Shown here in pieces: positions 14,025 to 19,688 of a stretch of 19,688 nucleotides of DNA. Position numbers and translations under genes: made by a program. The notes under the pieces are model-generated. The model saw only the letters and a list, made by a program, of their open reading frames with translations, was not told where the DNA came from and did no database searches. The stretch is taken from positions 1-19,688 of the forward strand of contig CAZHUW010000042.1 of assembly GCA_964535295.1 (NCBI GenBank). The letters run 5' to 3'. Position 1 is the stretch's first letter, and each line of letters opens with the position of its first letter. Source of the DNA: SB21 sp964535295 (GTDB lineage: Bacteria; CLD3; SB21).

Positions 14025-14336
14025 ATGGAGTTCTACTGTTACTACAAGATCGACACTGAAAAATCCGACATTTTCAAAGTTTTAGCTAAAAAAATATTCG
14101 ATCTGTATTCCGATCGCCGGGGATGTTTATCCTACCGTTTCTCAATTTGTCTCGACCCGGAAAGAAAGAATACGGCCATGGAAAGCGGAGAATTCACCGA
14201 CCTCAAGACCTTTCACGATCTTCGTGAAACCATTGAAAAACAAAATCCGGAAATATTCGGCGCGCTGGACGCGGTTATTTTAGGTGGCCTGAAAGCGCGG
14301 AAATACGAGTTCTTTACTTCTTTACTCGCATCATGA
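14025..14336 (+). CDS. Small protein of unknown function (possibly DUF4936-like)
   Basis: 103 residues, starting MEFYCYYKIDTEKSDIF. It has no signal peptide and no membrane helix. Alternating beta and helix segments and the short aromatic N-terminal strand suggest a compact alpha-beta fold of the ferredoxin-like or antibiotic-monooxygenase kind; DUF4936 proteins look similar. This is a resemblance, not an assignment. It begins 22 bp after the qNor stop without a clear Shine-Dalgarno site and overlaps the FemAB-type gene by 4 bp (ATGA), so the two are probably translated together. Confidence 0.7.
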   Translation: MEFYCYYKIDTEKSDIFKVLAKKIFDLYSDRRGCLSYRFSICLDPERKNTAMESGEFTDLKTFHDLRETIEKQNPEIFGALDAVILGGLKARKYEFFTSLLAS

Positions 14337-15394
14337 AATTCATACAGATCCGCGACGAAAAAAAATGGAACGATTTCGTTCAGGCCTCGCCCCACGCGTC
14401 GCTCCTTCAGAGCTATGAATGGGGAAAGGTTAAAAGCGGCGCTTGGAAACCGTTATATACGGCCGTGGTGGATGAATCTGAAAACATTTTGGCTTCTGCC
14501 TTAATACTAAAACGGTCGCTTCCTTTTGTTGGCAGATCCATTTTTTACTGTCCCCGCGGCCCGATCGTCAAAAATAACGACCGGAATATCCTTTCCTTTT
14601 TTTTCACATCTGTCAAAGAACTGGCGAAACAAGAGAACGCTTTTGTTTTTCGCTGCGACCCGGAAATTCCGGAAAGTGAAACCGGCTTTGTAAAGAACCT
14701 TAAGGATTGCGGTTTACGATATAACCCTGAAAATATCCAGCCCCGAGGAACGATCATTCTCGATATCAGACCGGATACCGAAACGCTGTTAAAATCCTTT
14801 CATCATAAAACGCGTTATAATATCAAATTGGCGGAAAAGAAAGGGATTCGCATCGAAGAAAAAAATTCGCCGGATGGCGTGGATATTTTCTACGAACTTT
14901 TCAAAGTGACGAGCGAAAGGGATAAATTTCTGATCCTGCAGAAGTCCTATTTCACCCATTTGTGGAGAACGTTATCAAAAAGAAACATGTGCTCGATCTT
15001 TGTGGCTTATTTCGAACAAAAACCTTTGTCTGCGGTTTTCATGACCGTCTTCGGTAAACGAATGACCTATCTTTACGGCGCCTCATCCAATGAACATCGC
15101 AATCTCATGCCCAATCATCTCGTTCATTGGCGCGCGATCGAATGGGCCAAAGCGCAAAATGTTGAGTCTTATGATTTCTGGGGCATCCCCGCCCGACCGC
15201 ATGAAGGCCATCCGCTATGGGGTGTTTATCGGTTCAAAAAAGGATTCTGTGAAACCGAAACGCAATGGATCGGCACGTACGAACTCATTTTCAATGTATT
15301 CTGGTATACCGTTTTTGAAAAAGGAGCCGCGTGGTTCAAGATGGCGGTACGGTTTTTAAAAACAGGCAGGATCAAAACATCGCTGGAGGAGTGA
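14333..15394 (+). CDS. FemAB-like aminoacyl/acyl transferase (GNAT fold)
   Basis: 353 residues with two GNAT-like halves, as in FemX/FemAB proteins, which in Gram-positive bacteria add amino acids from tRNA to lipid II side chains. Matching features are LLQSYEWGKVKSGAW at about residues 24-38, YCPRGPIV, the mid-protein IQPRGTIILDI followed by LLKSFHHKTRYNIKLAEKKG, YLYGASSNEHRNLMPNHLVHW, and SYDFWGIP with VYRFKKGF near the C-terminus. In non-Firmicutes such proteins occur widely and their acceptor is often unknown (peptidoglycan or exopolysaccharide). It is coupled to the upstream 103-aa gene and converges with the Fur-type gene, with 1 bp between the two stops. Confidence 0.87.
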   Translation: MKFIQIRDEKKWNDFVQASPHASLLQSYEWGKVKSGAWKPLYTAVVDESENILASALILKRSLPFVGRSIFYCPRGPIVKNNDRNILSFFFTSVKELAKQENAFVFRCDPEIPESETGFVKNLKDCGLRYNPENIQPRGTIILDIRPDTETLLKSFHHKTRYNIKLAEKKGIRIEEKNSPDGVDIFYELFKVTSERDKFLILQKSYFTHLWRTLSKRNMCSIFVAYFEQKPLSAVFMTVFGKRMTYLYGASSNEHRNLMPNHLVHWRAIEWAKAQNVESYDFWGIPARPHEGHPLWGVYRFKKGFCETETQWIGTYELIFNVFWYTVFEKGAAWFKMAVRFLKTGRIKTSLEE

Positions 15395-15395
15395 G

Positions 15396-15893
15396 TTACT
15401 TTACCGTAAGTTCCGTAGCATAGTTGTTCTTTGCTTTACGGTCCGTTGCTTTTTGACAGTCCTCACAAATACCGAAAAGGTGCAGAATATGGTTTGTCAT
15501 CTGGAAATTGTACTGCCGGCAGATCACATCCTGTAATTTTTCAATTTCTTCCGATTCGAATTCGATCACGCGGCCGCACTGAGTACATTTCATATGTTCA
15601 TGATGATGACGGCCGTACGTATGTTCGTAGTACGCTTTTGTTTCGCCTAATTTAGCCTTCCGTATCAATCCGCTGTTCTCCAGAAGTTCCAGCGTCCTGT
15701 AGATCGTTGCTCTCGACACGTGCATTTTCTTTTTCCGCATTCGTACCAGAATATCATCGGCTTCAAAATGGAAATTGGTCGAATAGACCTCATCCAGTAC
15801 GGCGAACCGCTCCGGTGTCGCCTTCAGACCCTGCGTATGGAGATAGTCGCGCAGTGCTTTATGAACTTCCGTTATTTTATTTTCTTCGATCAT
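15396..15893 (-). CDS. Fur/PerR family metalloregulator
   Basis: A 165-residue winged-helix repressor that senses a metal or peroxide. The N-terminal DNA-binding domain has GLKATPERFAVLDEVY at 22-37 and the recognition helix SRATIYRTLELLENSGLI at 60-77. The dimer domain has GRHHHEHMKC, with metal-binding histidines, and two structural zinc pairs, CTQC at 103-106 and CEDC at 143-146. Both zinc pairs are typical of PerR and Fur; I cannot decide between iron, zinc or peroxide sensing. I chose ATG at 15893 because the resulting N-terminus has usual length and avoids overlap with the TPR gene; ATG at 15938 (15 residues longer, overlapping by 35 bp) is possible. Neither start has a good Shine-Dalgarno site. 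It follows the TPR gene directly and may be cotranscribed. Confidence 0.9.
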   Translation of the reverse strand: MIEENKITEVHKALRDYLHTQGLKATPERFAVLDEVYSTNFHFEADDILVRMRKKKMHVSRATIYRTLELLENSGLIRKAKLGETKAYYEHTYGRHHHEHMKCTQCGRVIEFESEEIEKLQDVICRQYNFQMTNHILHLFGICEDCQKATDRKAKNNYATELTVK

Positions 15894-15903
15894 AATATTC
15901 GTG

Positions 15904-17319
15904 TTAATGATCCCTGTGGCTTGGCCCGAATTGTTCATCTCTGGGTTTTTCCCCCGGCGGCGGTGCGGTGGCGGCCGTTAATTCCTTGCCCGTAATTTCT
16001 TTATACAAGTCTTTCGCAGTAGGATAATCAATTTTTTTCAATTCGTCAACTATATGTATCGCTTTTTCATGCAGACCCATGGTATGATAAATCAGGCCGC
16101 AATAATACTGCGCATTATGATGATCGTGCTTAAGCCGTACCGCTTCCTCAAAATGACGTAACGCGATCGGCGTCTGATTATTCTGATAATACGCCAGACC
16201 CAGATTATACTGACACGACACGTACGTCGGATCGATGATAAGACACTTTTCGTAATATTCGATCGAATGCGTATAATCTTTTTGATGATAATAGGTCAAG
16301 CCGAGATTGTATAAAGCAAACTTATAGTCCGGCTGTATCGCCAGCGTTTTGTGATAAAAAGCAATGGCCTGATCCCATTGTTTCTGATCGTGATAGACAA
16401 GGCCGATATAGTTACATGCGTCGGCATGATTAGGATCGACCTGCAAGGTCTTGGTAAAATATTCCAGCGCCTGAGGATATTGTTTTTGTTCGTAATGTAA
16501 AATCCCCATATTGTACGCCGGCGCGGCAAATTACGGGTCCAGCGTAAAAGCTTTATGCAGATACCCTATCGCCGTGGGATACAGTTTTTTGTTGAGATAG
16601 ACCAATCCTGCATAATTATTGGCCTCAACGTGATCAGGATCGATCTCCAGAGCTTTCATGAATTTTTCCAGCGCTGCATCGTCTCTGAACTGATAATAAT
16701 AACAACGCCCTAAATTATAATACGCATAGATATATTTAGGATCGAACTGCAGGCAGCGGTTAAAATAACCCATCGCCGTATCGTATTCTTTCTTCAGATA
16801 ATAAATGAGACCGATATAATTGATCGCGGGAACGTAATCGGGTTTGAGCGCGACGGCCTGATTGAACCATCCCAGCGCCTCTTCATCGCGTATAAGATTG
16901 TAGTAGGACAAACCGATATTATAACAACTGAACGGTTTGAAATAGTCTGAATCCTTCTCGATCTCTAGGGCTTTCAGAAAGGCGGCGATCGCTTCTTCGT
17001 ACTGCTTGAGATCCATAAGATTAAAACCAAGATAAAACCACGCGTCAAGATACCCGGGATCCAGTTCCACGGCCTTCCGGCAGTACTCAGCGGCTAATTG
17101 AAACTGCTTTTGTTCCTGCGCGTGCCGGGCTGCGTCAAAATGATCTTGCGCTGTGACAAGCGTAACCTGCCGCTGTGCAGAATGGCTTTTCCCTTGTTCA
17201 CCGTCAGGACGCCAAGGATTTCCTGAGAATTCATTCATGTCTGAGTCTTTTTTAGATAGAACTTGTGGAATATATACGAAATTGAATTCTCCCGCAATAC
17301 CGTTATAAAGGGCCCGCAT
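15904..17319 (-). pseudogene. TPR-repeat protein split by one in-frame stop codon
   Basis: One reading frame of about 471 codons encodes at least ten tetratricopeptide repeats of about 34 residues (for example AFYHKTLAIQPDYKFALYNL and DAWFYLGFNLMDLKQYEEAI), a scaffold for protein interaction. A TAA at 16533-16531 cuts it within a repeat: the frame reads FTLDP-stop-FAAPAYNMGILHY, and the repeat pattern continues unbroken across it. Pieces are 16531-17319 (262 aa) and 15904-16509 (201 aa, starting at an internal ATG). A one-base change from a Lys, Gln, Glu or Tyr codon would explain the stop. It may be a real nonsense mutation or a sequencing error. No signal peptide is visible. The true start may be ATG at 17238 (MNEFSGNPW), since the first 27 residues look unlike a TPR protein and no Shine-Dalgarno site precedes 17319. 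Confidence 0.82.
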
Positions 17320-17340
17320 TTATTTTTTGAAATTTTTTGT

Positions 17341-17369
17341 TTGTCTTGTCGGTTAATTTGCCCTATATT
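17341..17369 (+). promoter_or_regulatory. Candidate promoter for the VWA/GGDEF genes
   Basis: TTGTCT (17341-17346) and TATATT (17364-17369) are separated by 17 bp, a fair sigma-70 match about 45 bases upstream of the ATG at 17423. It lies in the 103-bp divergent gap between the TPR gene and the VWA gene. Confidence 0.35.
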
Positions 17370-17422
17370 CTTCTACTCATCTCCCGATATATTCGTTCCA
17401 ATGCTGGCCTGAAAGTCTATTC

Positions 17423-18205
17423 ATGAGTGGTGAAATAGTCCAAAAGCAAAAAGAAGCTTTGCTCAAGAAGATTGCCGAGCACAAGTCATTGGCGAAACCG
17501 ATACTGGAAAAGGCCCGCAAAACGAATCCTTTGGAAATTGTCTTTATGTTCGATACAACGGGCAGTATGGATGTGTATCTGTCCGAAGTTCAGGTAAACG
17601 TTCAGATGATCATCCGTGAGATCCGCAAGCGGGTTCCGGATGCGCGCATATCGGTGATCGTATATAAAGATCATGAACAAGGTCCCTACGTTACGAAGAC
17701 GTTACCGTTTTCAGAAAAAGAAGAGACCATCATAGGCTTTTTAAGGTCCCCTGACATCATGCCGGGCGCCGGAGGCGGGGGCGCGGAAGCAGTTGAATGT
17801 GCGTTGTACGAAGCTAATCAATTGAACTGGACGGAAGGAACCAAGGGAAAAGCGATCATCCTGATCGGCGACAAACCGCCTCACGGCGTGATGGACAGTT
17901 TTGACGATTGTTTGAGCGGGCGGGACTACCGCATCGAAACGAATAAACTGATCGAAAAAAATGTAAAGATCTATACCGTGTTATGTAATAACGTAGCTGA
18001 AACAATCAGCAATTTTCAATTTCTAGCAGAAAAAACTGGCGGGAAGTTCGTTACGCTGGAAGCCATTCATGACCTGGTGGACCTGATCGTTGCGGTCAGC
18101 ATCAAAGAGTCGAACCCGTTACTGCTACAGGCTTACACCGAGGAACTTAAACAAAAAGGCGTCCTAACCGAATCTAAACGAAAACTTTTACAAGGGATCA
18201 GTTAG
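17423..18205 (+). CDS. VWA domain protein (VwkA-type VWA)
   Basis: 260 residues; the VWA fold spans about 36-225. The metal-ion-dependent adhesion site reads FDTTGSM at 43-49 (DxTGS instead of the common DxSxS), followed by the glycine-rich PGAGGGGAEAVECALYEA around 114-131 and LIGDKPPHG at 147-155, whose Asp150 completes the site. This set (DxTGSM, GGG-AE, GD-PPHG) resembles the VWA domain of the alpha-kinase VwkA, but no kinase domain is present. The N-terminus is a charged helix, probably coiled coil, without signal peptide, so it acts in the cytoplasm, presumably by metal-dependent protein binding. The stop is 3 bp before a REC-GGDEF gene, so the two are very likely cotranscribed. Confidence 0.85.
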   Translation: MSGEIVQKQKEALLKKIAEHKSLAKPILEKARKTNPLEIVFMFDTTGSMDVYLSEVQVNVQMIIREIRKRVPDARISVIVYKDHEQGPYVTKTLPFSEKEETIIGFLRSPDIMPGAGGGGAEAVECALYEANQLNWTEGTKGKAIILIGDKPPHGVMDSFDDCLSGRDYRIETNKLIEKNVKIYTVLCNNVAETISNFQFLAEKTGGKFVTLEAIHDLVDLIVAVSIKESNPLLLQAYTEELKQKGVLTESKRKLLQGIS

Positions 18206-18208
18206 CTG

Positions 18209-19198
18209 ATGGATCTGGAACAAAACCAACCTGAAGGTTCGACCGAAACCACCGGTGAAGGCGCTTTGCTTAAACCGCGTGTCTTGCTTGTGGAAGATAA
18301 CCCGGCTGTTCGCAGCATGATCGTGGATTTTCTCGGTAAACGCGACTACGAGATTTTTGAAGCCGGTAACGGCAGAGAGGGCCTTGAGATCGCAACCACA
18401 GAAAAACCTGACGTTATTTTGGCCGATATCATCATGCCGGAAATGGACGGACTGGAACTTATCCGGCACGTTCGCGAGCAACCCGGAACGATGCTTATAC
18501 CGGTCATCATCATGACTGCCGTAAATAATCTGGAGACCAAGGTCAGCGTTTTTAAAGCGGGCGGGGACGGAATGCTCATCAAGCCTTTCGACCTGCAGGA
18601 ACTGGAAGTTCGCATCGAACGCGCCATACAGGTGTCGCGCAGTTTCATGAAATTGACCTACGTGGATGCGCTGACAGGAGTCTATAACCGACGCTTCTTC
18701 GACGACCGCTTGCCGACGGAGATCAACCGCACAAGGCGTTACAATCAGCCGATGGCGCTGGTCATGTTCGATATCGATCATTTCAAAAAATTCAATGACA
18801 CCTACGGACATCGGGCAGGCGATTTTGTTTTGTCATCATTAGCGCAGCACGTGAAAAAATCTCTGCGAACCCAGGATATTGTCTGCCGATACGGCGGGGA
18901 GGAATTCACCGTCATCATGCCGATGACCAAGGGCGAAGACGCGGCGATGGTTATGAGCCGTATCCGGGCGGACCTCAATGACCGTTACTTTTATTCACCG
19001 TACGATAAACAGGACTTCAACATCCGCATCAGTATCGGCATTGCAAGACTGCCCGAAGACGGTTTGGAAGCTGATGTCATTATGCGCTCCGCTGATGAAG
19101 CCTTATACGAAGCCAAAGAAACCGGCCGTAATAAAGTGGTGTTGTACAATCCCGCTTCTAATATTTTCAAAGACCGTATCAGCAAGTTAAACTTCTGA
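18209..19198 (+). CDS. Response regulator with diguanylate cyclase output (REC-GGDEF)
   Basis: 329 residues, PleD-like layout with one receiver. The receiver (about 24-142) keeps the phosphorylation site Asp73 (VILADIIMPEMDG), acidic Asp30 (VEDN), and Lys125 (IKPF). The GGDEF domain (about 150-320) has DALTGVYNRRFF, FDIDHFKKFNDTYGH, and the active site RYGGEEF at 227-233, a functional GGEEF form. An RxxD product-inhibition site (Arg220-Asp223) lies five residues before it. It should make cyclic di-GMP when phosphorylated by an unseen histidine kinase. It is translated 3 bp after the VWA gene, hinting that the VWA protein acts in the same signalling path. Confidence 0.94.
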   Translation: MDLEQNQPEGSTETTGEGALLKPRVLLVEDNPAVRSMIVDFLGKRDYEIFEAGNGREGLEIATTEKPDVILADIIMPEMDGLELIRHVREQPGTMLIPVIIMTAVNNLETKVSVFKAGGDGMLIKPFDLQELEVRIERAIQVSRSFMKLTYVDALTGVYNRRFFDDRLPTEINRTRRYNQPMALVMFDIDHFKKFNDTYGHRAGDFVLSSLAQHVKKSLRTQDIVCRYGGEEFTVIMPMTKGEDAAMVMSRIRADLNDRYFYSPYDKQDFNIRISIGIARLPEDGLEADVIMRSADEALYEAKETGRNKVVLYNPASNIFKDRISKLNF

Positions 19199-19222
19199 TA
19201 AAACCCCCGGCCCGCCGTCGCC

Positions 19223-19465
19223 ATGCAAACAATTGAACTCCTGCGTGAAAATTTAGAATTGTTTTATAAAACCGTCCATGATGACCCGAGTTCTTCGCTG
19301 ATCGAAGAAACCGGAAGCTTGGATAGCGACGACTATTATGCTGTTTACGAACTTAATGATGAACTTTTCCTGTTCCATTTTTCCAAAAAGACGATCTGCC
19401 AATTGATCGTTTTCGAGAACGTCCCGGCAGCGCTCGGGTATTTACGTAGAATAACTCAACGATAG
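19223..19465 (+). CDS. Hypothetical 80-aa acidic protein
   Basis: I do not recognise this protein. It begins MQTIELLRENLELFYK, is acidic in the middle (ETGSLDSDDYYAVYELNDE), and has no membrane helix, signal peptide or cysteine cluster (one Cys). Predicted order is helix, then two strands (YAVYELND, LFLFHFSKK), then a terminal helix, so a small alpha-beta protein. It sits 24 bp after the REC-GGDEF gene and 10 bp before queD in the same direction, so it is probably in that operon. Confidence 0.65.
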   Translation: MQTIELLRENLELFYKTVHDDPSSSLIEETGSLDSDDYYAVYELNDELFLFHFSKKTICQLIVFENVPAALGYLRRITQR

Positions 19466-19475
19466 AAAGAAGATC

Positions 19476-19688
19476 ATGTATTTATTGGAACTAGTAGAAA
19501 CATTTTCCGCCGCACACGCCCTTCGAAATTATCCCGGTATATGCGCCCGTATTCACGGACACAACTGGAAGATCAAGATCGGCCTGAAATGCGACACGCT
19601 GGATGAGAACGGAATGACGGTGGATTATGCGGTATTAAAAAAGGAACTGTTGAATGTGATCGCAGAGTTCGATCATAATTTATTTAAC
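19476..19688 (+). CDS. queD: 6-carboxytetrahydropterin synthase QueD (partial)
   Basis: Start of a 6-pyruvoyltetrahydropterin synthase family enzyme, which makes 6-carboxytetrahydropterin from 7,8-dihydroneopterin triphosphate for queuosine and other deazapurines. The first 71 residues are seen, with the zinc ligands His in FSAAHALRNYPG and the HGHNW pair, the catalytic Cys in GICARIHGH, and MTVDYAVLKK, then EFDHNLFN at the edge. The bacterial pattern Cys-x-x-x-HGH fits QueD rather than the animal PTPS, but relatives with a different product exist. The ATG at 19476 is preceded by AGAAAGAAG. The last third or so is outside the window. Confidence 0.87.
   Translation, partial: MYLLELVETFSAAHALRNYPGICARIHGHNWKIKIGLKCDTLDENGMTVDYAVLKKELLNVIAEFDHNLFN

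Noticed and set aside
16531..16533. In-frame TAA in the TPR gene read as recoding (selenocysteine or other)
   Set aside because: Known selenocysteine and pyrrolysine codons are TGA and TAG; no structured element was evident, and TPR residues at this place are variable, so a point mutation or read error is simpler.

Overview
The window is bacterial chromosome with medium GC and tight gene packing. Shine-Dalgarno sites are usable (GGAGG before carB, AGGAG before the small ORF at 1510-1644), and several genes appear to start with TTG or GTG. A run of 10 Ns (742-751) shows that this is a scaffolded draft assembly, perhaps a metagenome bin. The gene content (NuoA complex I, split-type carB, type 2 IPP isomerase, quinol NO reductase, TPR proteins, PleD-like diguanylate cyclase, QueD) points away from Firmicutes. 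It suits an environmental bacterium, possibly of an FCB-like or candidate phylum; this placement is inference only.

Left part, minus strand (1-8445). At the left edge lies the 5' part of nuoA (its operon runs off the window), preceded by a good promoter and a leader hairpin. Upstream of it is a six-gene, closely packed minus-strand operon, in transcription order: a 965-aa Trm112-like/methyltransferase/adenylation fusion (8445-5548); an adenylation enzyme with a C-terminal acyl carrier domain (5539-3689); a membrane-anchored SGNH (DltD-like) protein (3687-2809); an MBOAT O-acyltransferase of the DltB/AlgI type (2793-1648); a 44-aa single-helix peptide ending in an aromatic motif like that of DltX (1644-1510); and a radical SAM/SPASM protein broken by a frameshift and the assembly gap (1492-505). 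Together these parts have the logic of the Dlt teichoic-acid D-alanylation machine (activate, load on carrier, pass through MBOAT and a small peptide, transfer by SGNH protein). However, both adenylation domains look acyl/aryl-type rather than amino-acid-type. I infer an undescribed Dlt-like envelope acylation system. It is the most interesting item here.

Middle, plus strand (8826-15394). The second half of carbamoyl-phosphate synthase (carB2) starts from its own strong ribosome site and overlaps by 4 bp a type 2 isopentenyl-diphosphate isomerase. Then comes a quinol-dependent nitric oxide reductase, whose promoter carries a perfect 7-bp inverted repeat, followed by a 103-aa protein of unknown function and a FemAB-type transferase that overlaps it by 4 bp.

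Right part. A Fur/PerR-type regulator and a TPR-repeat gene split by one in-frame stop lie on the minus strand (15396-17319). Divergent from them on the plus strand are a VWA-domain protein, a REC-GGDEF diguanylate cyclase 3 bp after it, an 80-aa orphan, and the 5' end of queD, cut by the window edge.
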